Assembly (NCBI RefSeq): GCF_003385515.1
Contig: NZ_QNVT01000026.1
Location: 32,915-96,914, forward strand
Direction: 5' to 3'
From: Chryseobacterium pennae
GTDB lineage: Bacteria; Bacteroidota; Bacteroidia; Flavobacteriales; Weeksellaceae
Length of the DNA: 64,000 nt
The translations under genes were made by a program, and so were the position numbers. Positions 26,580 through 35,491 of this stretch are shown piece after piece. Below the pieces are notes generated by a model. The model was not told the origin of the DNA. It saw nothing but the letters and a program-made list of their open reading frames with translations, and ran no database searches. Every line of letters starts with the position of its first letter. The first letter of the stretch is position 1.

Positions 26580-26692
26580 AAGGATAGATTTAAGTTTTCC
26601 TTAATCTTAAATGAGTTCTTTTTTACTAACTTTATATAACATTATACTGGGTTTAAGATGTCAAAGATTAATGTTAAATAATGGATGGATAT

Positions 26693-26730
26693 AAACCTTA
26701 TAGGTTTCGAAAACCTATAAGGTTTGTTTC
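26693..26730 (+). terminator. Intrinsic terminator after the first pirin gene
   Basis: AAACCTTATAGGTTT and its exact reverse complement (15-bp arms) enclose CGA, followed by GTTTCTTTCTTTT. Confidence 0.85.
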
Positions 26731-26803
26731 TTTCTTTTATAAGTACAAAAGACATTAACCTCTTTAGACCTAGACCTTAACCAACTTTTTAATACAAAAA
26801 ATT

Positions 26804-27115
26804 ATGAAACCAGAATTTGAAAATATCCCCCTTGTAAAAGCCGAAAAAAGATTTGAAATAGAAGTTAATGGACATTATGCTTTTATTAATTATCGTGAAA
26901 CAAGTCATCAGATTGCTTTGATCCACACTGAAGCAGAACCAGAACTGGCGGGAACAGGTGCAGCCGCTGCTGTAGTGGAAAAGACCCTGAATTATATTGA
27001 AGAAAGCGGTAAAAAACTTCTTCCGTTCTGTCCGTATGTTTTTGCCTTTATCAAAAAGCATCCTGAATGGAAACGTATCGTAGATGAAAAATTTGATGGA
27101 TACGATAAACTGTAA
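26804..27115 (+). CDS. YjdJ-type GNAT N-acetyltransferase (first copy)
   Basis: A 103-residue minimal GNAT protein of the YjdJ type: FEIEVNGHYAFINYRE, then LIHTEAEPELAGTGAAAAVVEKTL (acetyl-CoA loop in a shortened form) and LPFCPYVFAFIKKHPEW, a family hallmark with an exposed cysteine. These proteins are usually encoded near YjdI iron-sulfur proteins, and a YjdI gene is indeed 2 kb downstream. The acetylated substrate is unknown. A paralogue lies at 29807-30094. Confidence 0.85.
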   Translation: MKPEFENIPLVKAEKRFEIEVNGHYAFINYRETSHQIALIHTEAEPELAGTGAAAAVVEKTLNYIEESGKKLLPFCPYVFAFIKKHPEWKRIVDEKFDGYDKL

Positions 27116-27162
27116 CTATTTATCAACATTTATTTAACACATTAAAAAAGCATTACATCATT

Positions 27163-28062
27163 ATGTCAAATATTGGACTTATCATCGAAGAAAAAGCAGC
27201 AGATATCGGAAATTTTCTGGTAGGAAGACTTCTTCCGTTCCGTGAAAAAAGAGCGGTTGGACCTTTTGTATTTATTGACCACATGGGCCCTTCGGAATTA
27301 AAGGATTATCAAAACCTAGATGTTCCCCCTCATCCACATATCGGATTATCTACATTAACTTATCTGCTGGAAGGATCTATTTTCCATAGAGATAGCATCG
27401 GAAGTGCTCTTGAGATTAAACCCGGTGCAGTAAACTGGATGACTGCCGGAAAAGGGGTGGTACATTCTGAAAGAACGCCTGAATATTTAAGACACAGTGA
27501 TAAAAGACTTCACGGATTTCAGATTTGGGTGGGACTTCCAAAACATCTTGAACAGTCTGAACCTACTTTCCATCATATTGAAGCGGATGAGATTCCGGTT
27601 TGGGAAGAAGACGGCATTCAGTATAAATTAATTGCGGGAGAAGCATTTGGAAAAACCTCTCCTGTTCCCGTACACAGCAAATTATTTTTCATTGAAATCA
27701 AAACCAAAGAAGCGAAGAAAATCAGCATAGGAAAGGATCTTTATGGGGAAGCTGCTATGTATGTTCTGGATGGTACGGTAACTACTGAAGGAAACTCTTA
27801 TGGTTCAAAACAGCTGATGATCGCCAAAGACACTAAGCTGTGTGAATTTGATATGAGTGAAAACGGAACGGTCTATCTTTTCGGAGGTGAACCTTTTGAT
27901 GAAGAGCGTTTTATCTTCTGGAACTTTGTAAACTCTGACAAAGAAATAATTGATCAGGCTAAAGTAAACTGGAACGATCAGAATCATGATGCATTTCCTT
28001 TGGTTCCAGGTGATGAGCAGGAATACGTTCCATTGCCAAAAGCGATTTTAAACAGAAAATAA
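27163..28062 (+). CDS. Pirin family protein (second copy)
   Basis: A 299-residue bicupin, clearly different from the first pirin copy in this region. The ligand set H57, H59, H101 and E103 (PHPHIGLSTLTY and WMTAGKGVVHSE) matches human pirin numbering. It starts 47 bp after the YjdJ-type gene and is followed 18 bp later by an FMN reductase gene, so it belongs to the operon-like run ending at 30094. Likely a redox-responsive iron protein or quercetin dioxygenase-like enzyme. Confidence 0.9.
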   Translation: MSNIGLIIEEKAADIGNFLVGRLLPFREKRAVGPFVFIDHMGPSELKDYQNLDVPPHPHIGLSTLTYLLEGSIFHRDSIGSALEIKPGAVNWMTAGKGVVHSERTPEYLRHSDKRLHGFQIWVGLPKHLEQSEPTFHHIEADEIPVWEEDGIQYKLIAGEAFGKTSPVPVHSKLFFIEIKTKEAKKISIGKDLYGEAAMYVLDGTVTTEGNSYGSKQLMIAKDTKLCEFDMSENGTVYLFGGEPFDEERFIFWNFVNSDKEIIDQAKVNWNDQNHDAFPLVPGDEQEYVPLPKAILNRK

Positions 28063-28080
28063 TTTCAGCTGACATAAACC

Positions 28081-28617
28081 ATGAAAATATTAGCATTTGC
28101 AGGAAGTAGTTCTTCCACTTCCATCAACAGGGAACTGGTAAAGTTTGTTTTAAAAGATTTCCAGCATGAAGAGATCAACCTTATTGATCTCAACAATTTC
28201 ACAATGCCTGTTTTTTCCGTAGATCTTGAAAAGAAAGGATTTCCGGATGAAGCTCATCATTTTTTAAAAGCCATTGAAGAATGTGATGTTATCATCTGTT
28301 CTCTTGCAGAACACAACAGGTCTTACAGTACCGCTTTTAAAAATCTTTTCGATTGGGCATCAAGGATTAATGTGAAAGTATTCCAGAATAAACCGATGCT
28401 TCTGATGAGTACTTCTCCCGGAGGGTATGGTGGTGGAAATGTTATGAATACAGCAAAAACATTTTTCCCTCAATTTGCAGCGGATATCAAGGATACTTTT
28501 TCCCTACCCAAGTTCTATGAGAATTTTGATCTTGAAAGCGGAGTGATCAATCCTGATATGCTGAGCGAGCTGAAAATGAAGATTGAAAACTTTAAAAATT
28601 CAATTACCAATGACTAA
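28081..28617 (+). CDS. NADPH-dependent FMN reductase family protein
   Basis: A 178-residue flavodoxin-like protein. The FMN phosphate loop GSSSSTSINRELV (about residues 7-19) and the later STSPGGYGGGN isoalloxazine loop are typical of the NADPH-dependent FMN/quinone reductase family. It should reduce quinones or flavins with NAD(P)H in the cytosol. Its last 8 bp overlap the next gene's start, so translation is probably coupled. Confidence 0.88.
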   Translation: MKILAFAGSSSSTSINRELVKFVLKDFQHEEINLIDLNNFTMPVFSVDLEKKGFPDEAHHFLKAIEECDVIICSLAEHNRSYSTAFKNLFDWASRINVKVFQNKPMLLMSTSPGGYGGGNVMNTAKTFFPQFAADIKDTFSLPKFYENFDLESGVINPDMLSELKMKIENFKNSITND

Positions 28618-29188
28618 GGGAAGACTGGAAGCTTTTAGTGATGGAGTTCTTGCCATCATTATCACCATTATGGTTCTTGAACTGAAAGTACCTGAAGGAA
28701 GCAGCTGGATAAGCCTAAAACCTCTGATTCCTAAATTTTTAGCCTATATTTTCAGCTTTATCTATGTAGGAATTTACTGGAACAATCATCATCACTTATT
28801 TCAGACAGTAAAAAAAGTAAACGGAGGTATTCTTTGGGCCAATCTTCATTTGTTATTCTGGCTTTCCATGATGCCTATTGCTACAGAATGGATCGGCACT
28901 ACCGGTTTTGCAGAAAATCCTGTAGCAACCTATGGTATTGTCCTCGTATTATGTGCTATTGCCTATAGTATTCTGGAGAATGTTATTATCCGGTGTGAGG
29001 GTGAAAATTCAAAGCTGAAAGAAGCTATCCATTCAAAAAATAAAGAGAATATATCCATTATATTTTATATTCTGGGAATCGCTACTTCATTTTTTTATCC
29101 TTATATTGCCATCGGTTTTTATTATATAGTGGCTCTTATATGGCTGATTCCGGACAGAAGAATCGAAAAATCATTAAAAGACAATTAA
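28610..29188 (+). CDS. TMEM175 family potassium-channel-like protein
   Basis: A 192-residue membrane protein with about six hydrophobic segments. The N-terminal RLEAFSDGVLAIIITIMVLE contains the FSD motif that lines the pore in bacterial TMEM175 (DUF1211) potassium channels; bacterial members have one six-helix repeat and assemble as tetramers. An upstream ATG at 28583 exists, but the chosen start places the family motif at the right distance and gives an 8-bp overlap with the reductase gene. Confidence 0.88.
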   Translation: MTKGRLEAFSDGVLAIIITIMVLELKVPEGSSWISLKPLIPKFLAYIFSFIYVGIYWNNHHHLFQTVKKVNGGILWANLHLLFWLSMMPIATEWIGTTGFAENPVATYGIVLVLCAIAYSILENVIIRCEGENSKLKEAIHSKNKENISIIFYILGIATSFFYPYIAIGFYYIVALIWLIPDRRIEKSLKDN

Positions 29189-29189
29189 T

Positions 29190-29408
29190 ATGGAAACACA
29201 CGAATATCCCAACGGCAACATTACTGTCATCTGGCAGCCTCAGAAGTGTATCCACTCGGCTGTATGTGTAAAAATGCTTCCCAAAGTCTACAATCCAAAA
29301 GACAGACCCTGGATAAAAGCAACCAATGCAACCCCGGAAGAACTAAAAATACAGATAGATCAATGCCCATCTGGAGCATTAAGTTATAAATTCAATACTG
29401 AAAAATAA
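29190..29408 (+). CDS. yjdI: YjdI-type mono-cluster iron-sulfur protein
   Basis: A 72-residue protein of the divergent 4Fe-4S mono-cluster (Fer4_19) family. Three cysteines are present: C20 and C26 in KCIHSAVCVKMLPKVYNP and C59 in QCPSGALSY. The DRPWI segment between them is characteristic. It probably carries a single Fe-S cluster in the cytosol. The start lies one base after the preceding stop and its own stop overlaps the OsmC start by one base (TAATG). Confidence 0.88.
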   Translation: METHEYPNGNITVIWQPQKCIHSAVCVKMLPKVYNPKDRPWIKATNATPEELKIQIDQCPSGALSYKFNTEK

Positions 29409-29803
29409 TGGCAGTAACGGTAAAAGCAAGTTTAGGAAAAACAAAATATTATACAGAGGTAACAGCGGGAGAAAATACGATTATTACCGATGAACCTATA
29501 GATAAAGGCGGACAGAATAAAGGTTTCAATCCCATGGAAATTCTGGCTACTTCTTTGGCAAGCTGTACAGCAGCAACCCTTAGAATGTATATTGAAAGAA
29601 AGGAATGGGATGTGGAAAACATCAATGTAGAAGTGGAACTTGAAAATTATCCCTTGACAAAAAAAGCAATCTTCAAAAGAGATATTACCTTTGAAGGAAT
29701 TTTGGATGATGAGCAAATAAAAAGACTTCATACCATTGCTGATGCATGTCCGGTACATAAAATATTAACCAACGATATAGAAATACTAACTAAATTCTCA
29801 TAA
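29408..29803 (+). CDS. OsmC family peroxidase-like protein
   Basis: A 131-residue OsmC/Ohr-fold protein. The two reactive cysteines are C53 (LASCTAATLRMY) and C114 (ADACPVHKIL), the catalytic pair used to reduce organic hydroperoxides. The position of FNPMEILATSLASC matches the OsmC rather than the Ohr subgroup. It is translationally coupled to yjdI. Together with the pirins and the reductase it suggests an oxidative or electrophile stress operon. Confidence 0.9.
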   Translation: MAVTVKASLGKTKYYTEVTAGENTIITDEPIDKGGQNKGFNPMEILATSLASCTAATLRMYIERKEWDVENINVEVELENYPLTKKAIFKRDITFEGILDDEQIKRLHTIADACPVHKILTNDIEILTKFS

Positions 29804-29806
29804 AAC

Positions 29807-30094
29807 ATGATCGAAGTAAAACAAAACAACGACGAGAAACACGGAAGTTTTGAAGCTTTCATAGATGGAAGACGCGCAGGAATAATGACGTACACCTGGG
29901 CAGGAGAAGAAAGATTTATTATTGACCACACCGAGGTGGAAGAAGCCTACAACGGAAAAGGGGTAGGTAAGGAAATGCTTTTGGCTGCTGTAGATTTTGC
30001 AAGAAAAAACGGAAAAAAAATCATTCCGCTTTGTCCTTTTGCGAAAGCCAGTTTTCAGAAGAGTGAGGAATTACAGGATGTTTTGGTGAATTAG
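29807..30094 (+). CDS. yjdJ: YjdJ-type GNAT N-acetyltransferase (second copy)
   Basis: A 95-residue minimal GNAT with the acetyl-CoA binding region HTEVEEAYNGKGVGKEML intact and the family-specific IIPLCPFAKASFQ (one cysteine). It begins 3 bp after the OsmC stop and is the last gene of the run. The pairing with yjdI mirrors the arrangement known from other bacteria. The paralogue at 26804 has a degenerate glycine loop, so this copy is the more likely active enzyme. Confidence 0.88.
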   Translation: MIEVKQNNDEKHGSFEAFIDGRRAGIMTYTWAGEERFIIDHTEVEEAYNGKGVGKEMLLAAVDFARKNGKKIIPLCPFAKASFQKSEELQDVLVN

Positions 30095-30118
30095 TCACAG
30101 TTTCCACCCTTACAATAC

Positions 30119-30152
30119 AAACCTTTCAGAGCAGATCTGGAAGGTTTTTTCT
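30119..30152 (+). terminator. Intrinsic terminator ending the redox run
   Basis: AAACCTTTCAGA pairs with TCTGGAAGGTTT (one G-T pair) around GCAGA, followed by T residues. Confidence 0.88.
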
Positions 30153-30598
30153 TTAATTGAATTGGGAAATAATTTTCTTTTTTACGCTAAGTTCGCAAGG
30201 ATGCTTCACTTAGCAGAAACTCTTTATCCCTCACTAGGTTCTTTCTTCACGCAAAGGTCTATTTTGGATTATATTAAATTTTAAGTGAGCAAAGAGGGAA
30301 TCGACTTTCAATCGATTTGATAAAAAGAATTGTCATCATTAGCTTAGAAAATAGACCCCCCGCTTTAATAAATGCGAAGCTAATTTTAATGAAACAATTA
30401 CTCTTTATCACTATAAAAAAGATGAAGCAGCAGAGAATAATTGCTTTTATAAGTGCCATAACTTCCTGCTCCCAGCTCCTAGCTTCAAACCTTTCTGAAA
30501 AACATAAGCTTAATCCCAAGCTTAGGTTACTTCACCCTAAGTAATTATATAAAAATTACCTCTTAACTAAATTCATGATTCACGATGCTTCTTTTTTA
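30153..30598. other. Intergenic stretch, no gene seen
   Basis: About 450 bp of mixed sequence with short imperfect dyads (for example AAGCTTAATCCCAAGCTT near 30507). Overlapping frames exist on both strands but look like chance. Confidence 0.4.
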
Positions 30599-30606
30599 TA
30601 TATTTG
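30599..30606 (+). promoter_or_regulatory. Promoter -7 box for the symporter gene
   Basis: TATATTTG, exact match, 20 bp before the ATG. Confidence 0.55.
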
Positions 30607-30626
30607 CTAAAATTTAAAATCTAAGC

Positions 30627-32186
30627 ATGAATCCAGGAACTGTCCTTTTGCTGTTTGTCTTTATCTACTTTATCGGCCTTTTGGTGATCTCATATTTCAC
30701 CAGCCGAAATTCTGACAACCAGTCTTTCTTTATCGGTAATAAAAAAAGCAAATGGTGGCTTGTTGCATTCGGAATGATTGGGACCAGTTTAAGTGGGGTT
30801 ACCTTTATTTCAGTTCCGGGAACAGTTGGAAAAATGACCGGCTCCGAATATATTTATGGAGGTTTTGAATATTATATGATGGTGATCGGCTTCTTCATTG
30901 GATATTTTATTGTTGCTGCCATCCTTCTGCCTCTGTATTATAAGATGAACCTTACTTCCATTTATACATATTTGGGAAAAAGATTCAATGTGGAAGCGCA
31001 TAAGATCGGATCGATATTTTTTATTATTTCAAGAGCAATCGGAGCTACAGCAAGATTATATCTGGTAGTAAATGTCTTACAGATTTTCCTTCTTGAAGGA
31101 TTAGGGGTTCCATTTTGGGTAACTTCCATGGTGCTTTTACTCATGGTTCTTCTTTATACTTTTGAAGGCGGAGTAAAAACCATTGTGATTACAGATACTT
31201 TACAGACTTCTTTCATGATTATCAGCCTGGTAGCATGTATCGTATACATCCTATCTAACCTGAACCTGTCTTTTGGTGAAGCATACACAATTTTAGAACA
31301 GAAAAATTATACTCACTTTATCAATTTCGATCCTAATTCCAAGACGTTTTTCCTTAAAACCATCCTGGGTGGAATTTTCATTACGATTGCCATGACCGGA
31401 CTGGATCAGGAAATGATGCAGAAAAATATCTCTGTAGATAATCTCCAAAACTCAAAGAAAAACATGTTAACTTTTGCAGGAACTCTTCTGTTAGTTAATC
31501 TTGCATTCCTATTTTTAGGTGGATTACTTTACCTTTTTGCTTTGCAACATGGAGCAGAATATGGAACAACAGGAACCGATCCTGTAAGCAATATCTTCGG
31601 ATTCAAAGATGCTGCAGGAAACATCAAGAATGTTATGGGTGATGATCTTTTCCCAGCCTTATCTCTTAACGGATATTTCCCGATGACCATTTCTGTAATT
31701 TTCATTATTGGATTAATCTCAGCATTATTCCCTTCTGCGGATGGGGCATTAACGGCAGTAACAAGTTCGTATTGTGTAGATTTATTAAACCTTAACGAAG
31801 ATAAAACAAAGACTGAAAAAGAAAAGAAAAGCCTTCGTATGAAAGTGCATTTGACATTCACCATTATGTTTTTCATTTTAATCATGGTATTTAAAGCTCT
31901 GAACGACAAATCTATTGTATACCTGATTATGGAGGTTGCCGGATATACTTATGGGCCGTTATTAGGACTTTTTGCCTTCGGAATTTTCACCAAGTTCCAT
32001 ATTTCCAAGAAGTATTCAATTCTTACAGTAACGATCCTTGCTCCTATCATCACTTATTTAATCAACTCTGCTGTGACTTCTTACACAGATTACAGAATTG
32101 GTGTAGAGCTTATTGTTCTTAATGGGCTACTTACCTTTATCGGTTTATGGCTAGTTAAGGATAAACAGCATTTAAGAGTTGTTTAG
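30627..32186 (+). CDS. Sodium:solute symporter family protein
   Basis: A 519-residue inner-membrane protein with about 13 hydrophobic segments. Family marks include the N-terminal SFFIGNKKSKWWLVAFGMIG followed by TSLSGVTFIS, and the SAADG-type segment SALFPSADGALTAVTSSY that contributes to sodium binding. SSS transporters import sugars, amino acids, nucleosides, vitamins or anions using the sodium gradient; sequence alone does not fix the substrate. It converges on the protease gene and shares a bidirectional terminator. Confidence 0.9.
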   Translation: MNPGTVLLLFVFIYFIGLLVISYFTSRNSDNQSFFIGNKKSKWWLVAFGMIGTSLSGVTFISVPGTVGKMTGSEYIYGGFEYYMMVIGFFIGYFIVAAILLPLYYKMNLTSIYTYLGKRFNVEAHKIGSIFFIISRAIGATARLYLVVNVLQIFLLEGLGVPFWVTSMVLLLMVLLYTFEGGVKTIVITDTLQTSFMIISLVACIVYILSNLNLSFGEAYTILEQKNYTHFINFDPNSKTFFLKTILGGIFITIAMTGLDQEMMQKNISVDNLQNSKKNMLTFAGTLLLVNLAFLFLGGLLYLFALQHGAEYGTTGTDPVSNIFGFKDAAGNIKNVMGDDLFPALSLNGYFPMTISVIFIIGLISALFPSADGALTAVTSSYCVDLLNLNEDKTKTEKEKKSLRMKVHLTFTIMFFILIMVFKALNDKSIVYLIMEVAGYTYGPLLGLFAFGIFTKFHISKKYSILTVTILAPIITYLINSAVTSYTDYRIGVELIVLNGLLTFIGLWLVKDKQHLRVV

Positions 32187-32232
32187 GATTAAAAGACTTT
32201 AGTGTCCAACCTTTTGGATCTTTATAAAAAGT

Positions 32233-32269
32233 AAAAAGGCTGTTTTCTTTTTTGAAAACAGCCTTTTTT
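32233..32269. terminator. Bidirectional terminator
   Basis: AAAAAGGCTGTTTTC and GAAAACAGCCTTTTT form a 15-bp perfect stem with A and T tails on either side. Confidence 0.92.
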
Positions 32270-32285
32270 GTGAATTGTTTATTCT

Positions 32286-34517
32286 TTATTCTTTAATCCA
32301 TTTTATGGTTCTGTCAAAAGTTTTTGTTTTAACTTTAATCAAATAATCTCCTTTTATAAGCTGAGCCACCTTAAAAGTACCCAGATTATTGTGATCAGGT
32401 GTATTATTCAACTTACTGAATACTAGTTTTCCACTTACATCATATATGGTAACATCATAAACTTCATTTGTATTTACAAATTTAATATTAAGAAATTCTT
32501 TACCTGGGTTAGGATATATGACAAATGCATCTTTATTTCCGGTTACTTCATTTATAGCCAATACATTTTTACTGATTGTAAAATTAACAGGATTAATATT
32601 AAAAAATACGTTTCCTGCCCCTGCTACCATAATTCTAGCCGTTGTTGTATTTACGTCAGGAATAGTTATAGCTTCGGATCCATCATTTGGGGTAGAGGCA
32701 ACCAGAGTAGTTGGATAAGTAAGACCTCCATCCGTTGAGAGTAAAATACTTACATTGGCACAGTTTACCGGAGCAGCGGCAGTATTGGCTACATCCCATG
32801 TTATAGTCTGTGTAGAGCTAGCACCCCATGTTACTGCAGTATTGGGTGCAGTTACTTTAAACGGACCAGAGTTTCCGGCAACCGTAATAATTGCATCATC
32901 ATTGGCTACTCCCCCACAACCTGCATTATTATCTCTTACAGTAAGTCTGAACTCCATTGTTCTTCCATAAGATGGTAAAATCTCTCCTTTTGATACCGTA
33001 TTGTTGAGAATACTTGCCAATTTTGGAAAGTATCTGTAGGAAACGGTTTCCGGTACAAATGATCTGAATATAGCAGCGTTTCCGGTTGGAGTATTCCAAT
33101 CTCCTTCAGGACCGTTATCATTTTGTTCCCAGCAATAGGTAAGCGCATTGTTTTCAGAGTCTGTTGCAGAACCAGTAAGCTTAAATGGTGTTCCTTTAGG
33201 GATTGTATAATCATTTCCGGCATTTACTGTAGGGGCAGTGTTGCTGACAGGAGTGATCACCGGACAATCTGCTGATGCTACTGCTGTAGTGATCGACTGA
33301 AATGAATTGGTATGAAAAATAGGAATACTGTTGCTAGCCAAATTATTCAGAGATCCGCAAATTCCGGCATATCCCATAATCGTAATCCCGCTTCCCGGTT
33401 CTACGGCAGCATCAGCATCCCGGTTACCGCCTCCGCAATTTCCAGTTACAGCATTAAAAGTATGGGGTCCCCAAAACTGATGCCCTACTTCATGAGCAAC
33501 GTAATCAATATCATAAGGATCACCAACCGGGTTACTTCTTCCTGTGATTCCTTTTCCTTTATACTCAGGATCACATATACCATAATAAGCTACACCACCA
33601 CCTGTGCTAAAAGTATGCCCTATATCATAACTGTTAATTCCAATTATTGCATTAATCTGAGTCTGACTTTCCTCAACTAACAGGTCTGAATTATTATTAC
33701 CATTAAAAGGATCCGTAGCAGGATTTGTAAAAATAAGACTCGTCTCATCAGGAACTAATATTAGTCTCACAGCCACTTCTTGCTCATAAACACCATTTAC
33801 TCTGTTTACGGTTGTTACAATAGCAGACAGTGTTTGAGCCACAGTAGGAGAAGCTAGCCCTGTTGCAGCTTTTGCATATTCACCTGTACAGGCTACTGCA
33901 AACCGGAAAATTCTAATTTGATTTCCTACGCCCGGAGTGACGCTTTTTTGTCCGTTTTTTTTTTCTGCTTGAAATTTCCCGTCTTTAGTACCACAAGTTA
34001 TCGGGCTCTTATTAATTAAATCGCCTTTTTTGTAGATGATATAATTATTCACATCATTTTTTGCATAAGGATCAATATACATATCTCCCGCCACCACAGA
34101 TTTTATCTGAGCATGAAATCCCAATTCTGTAAAATCTAATTTCACAGTAGCATACTGATCATCAACTCCTTGCCCTGTAAAAGTAACCAATTGGGGGAAT
34201 TTATCAGCTAATTCAGGAGCCATTACTGAAGATTTCCAGATTTTGAATTTTGCTTTTGTTCCATCAGGCATAGGCAAAATAATAATGGGAGCCTTATCTT
34301 TAAAATCAGTATCCCTCAATTCCGGAACTGATTGGAAGTAGCTTTTCATTCCTGCTACATCTAACCTGTAGCTGAGAAATCTTTCTGGTTGTATCAACCT
34401 GTCACCTTGTTTAGCCTCAACAGACCTTTCACTAATTTTTGTGAAAAAGTCCTGGGCCTTCCCCAAAGAAATGGATATCATAAATATCCCTAAATAAAGT
34501 AATTGTTTAATTTTCAT
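32286..34517 (-). CDS. Secreted reprolysin-type metalloprotease with T9SS sorting domain
   Basis: A 743-residue protein: signal peptide (MKIKQLLYLGIFMISISLG, about 1-21), prodomain-like region to about 190, a metzincin-like catalytic domain with H342-E343-x2-H346-x5-H352 (HEVGHQFWGPH), a PKD/Ig-like segment (VNAGNDYTIPKGTPFKLTG), another beta region, and a C-terminal type A sorting domain (FVIYPNPGKEFLNIKF to the end at IKWIKE). It should be exported by Sec, then the type IX system, and released or anchored at the surface. The position normally Gly in HExxHxxGxxH is Trp (W349). An ATG 12 codons upstream is rejected because the signal peptide starts here. Confidence 0.9.
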   Translation of the reverse strand: MKIKQLLYLGIFMISISLGKAQDFFTKISERSVEAKQGDRLIQPERFLSYRLDVAGMKSYFQSVPELRDTDFKDKAPIIILPMPDGTKAKFKIWKSSVMAPELADKFPQLVTFTGQGVDDQYATVKLDFTELGFHAQIKSVVAGDMYIDPYAKNDVNNYIIYKKGDLINKSPITCGTKDGKFQAEKKNGQKSVTPGVGNQIRIFRFAVACTGEYAKAATGLASPTVAQTLSAIVTTVNRVNGVYEQEVAVRLILVPDETSLIFTNPATDPFNGNNNSDLLVEESQTQINAIIGINSYDIGHTFSTGGGVAYYGICDPEYKGKGITGRSNPVGDPYDIDYVAHEVGHQFWGPHTFNAVTGNCGGGNRDADAAVEPGSGITIMGYAGICGSLNNLASNSIPIFHTNSFQSITTAVASADCPVITPVSNTAPTVNAGNDYTIPKGTPFKLTGSATDSENNALTYCWEQNDNGPEGDWNTPTGNAAIFRSFVPETVSYRYFPKLASILNNTVSKGEILPSYGRTMEFRLTVRDNNAGCGGVANDDAIITVAGNSGPFKVTAPNTAVTWGASSTQTITWDVANTAAAPVNCANVSILLSTDGGLTYPTTLVASTPNDGSEAITIPDVNTTTARIMVAGAGNVFFNINPVNFTISKNVLAINEVTGNKDAFVIYPNPGKEFLNIKFVNTNEVYDVTIYDVSGKLVFSKLNNTPDHNNLGTFKVAQLIKGDYLIKVKTKTFDRTIKWIKE

Positions 34518-34578
34518 TGTGTATGTGGTTTTAACTCTTAAATAAATAATCAAAGGGGTTAAAAATAAATTATTTAAC

Positions 34579-34586
34579 CAAAAATA
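34579..34586 (-). promoter_or_regulatory. Possible promoter -7 box for the metalloprotease
   Basis: TATTTTTG on the minus strand, 61 bp before the ATG; no -33 element at normal spacing. Confidence 0.4.
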
Positions 34587-34862
34587 ATTATAAATCTAGA
34601 CAATAAACCTATACAAAAAAACAAATATTCTCTATCTATTCATAAAACAATACAGATTCTAATAATCTGAAAAATAAATACTTAAAAAACAATAAACATC
34701 ATGGAAAATATTAACAAGAACACTTTGTTTCACTTCTCACTGGTAAAAAAGCTCATACTTCTATCGGCAAGACTTCAAATATTCCGTTATTAACCCTTAT
34801 AGAGTGATCTATTTCAATATCTTTGAGGGCAAGAATTAAAATAAAAAAACAGTATTAAAACT
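34587..34862. other. Intergenic stretch between divergent secreted-protein genes
   Basis: A/T-rich. No open frame, RNA or strong promoter is seen apart from the minus-strand box at 34579. Confidence 0.4.
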
Positions 34863-35381
34863 ATGAAAAAAATTATTTCACTTTTCATCTTCGTATTAAC
34901 ATTTAGCTCTGTGGCTGCTCAGGAGAATTTTGAAATCTCTACCTTAAGAATCGGGCCTTACAAGATCTTCATGGAAAAAAGTGAAGCAGAAAAAATTGCA
35001 GGGACTACAATCAAAATTTCTGACGGACAGCAAAAGAGTTTTGTAAAATACAATGGAGAGGCTATTAGTATTGAAGTTTTTCAGGGGTATGGTGGAGCAG
35101 CAAAGCCTGATGCTGTTACCATTGCAGGAATGACCACTACCAGTAAAAAATTCAAAACCAAAAGCGGAATGGGTGTTGGAAGTACCAGAGATGAACTAAT
35201 CAATGCTTACAAGAACTATCCGATATTCAGTGTTCGTCCGGAGGTAGATGATAATGGGAAGCGTATTAAAGATGCAGGATACTTTAATATTGAGGACTAT
35301 GATGCAGGAACTCAGTTAACATTTAAATTTATTAATAATATCGTTACAGAAATTACTGTTTACATCAACGAAGGCTGTTAA
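34863..35381 (+). CDS. Secreted protein of unknown function
   Basis: A 172-residue protein with a signal peptide (MKKIISLFIFVLTFSSVAAQ) and a small alpha/beta domain. The pattern YKIFMEKSEAEKIAG followed by SGMGVGSTRDELINAYKNYP resembles periplasmic domains that read or bind through a GxGSTxxEL turn, a layout seen in several small envelope proteins, but I cannot name a family. A terminator follows it before the transketolase genes. Confidence 0.7.
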   Translation: MKKIISLFIFVLTFSSVAAQENFEISTLRIGPYKIFMEKSEAEKIAGTTIKISDGQQKSFVKYNGEAISIEVFQGYGGAAKPDAVTIAGMTTTSKKFKTKSGMGVGSTRDELINAYKNYPIFSVRPEVDDNGKRIKDAGYFNIEDYDAGTQLTFKFINNIVTEITVYINEGC

Positions 35382-35407
35382 AAGCAGGAAAATATTCAAA
35401 TCAATCA

Positions 35408-35436
35408 ATATCCGGATTTTTATATCCGGATTTTTG
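35408..35436 (+). terminator. Terminator-like hairpin
   Basis: Two copies of the self-complementary ATCCGGAT (35410-35417, 35424-35431) can pair with each other around TTTTAT-type loop sequence, followed by TTTTGC. Confidence 0.65.
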
Positions 35437-35491
35437 CATTTCCGTAAGCCGGTAAAAAATTGTAAATTCGCGTGCAAATAAATCAGATATA

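Noticed and set aside
30317..30544. 75-residue frame in the gap before the symporter
   Set aside because: No promoter, no recognisable domain, and an equally long opposite-strand frame overlaps it.
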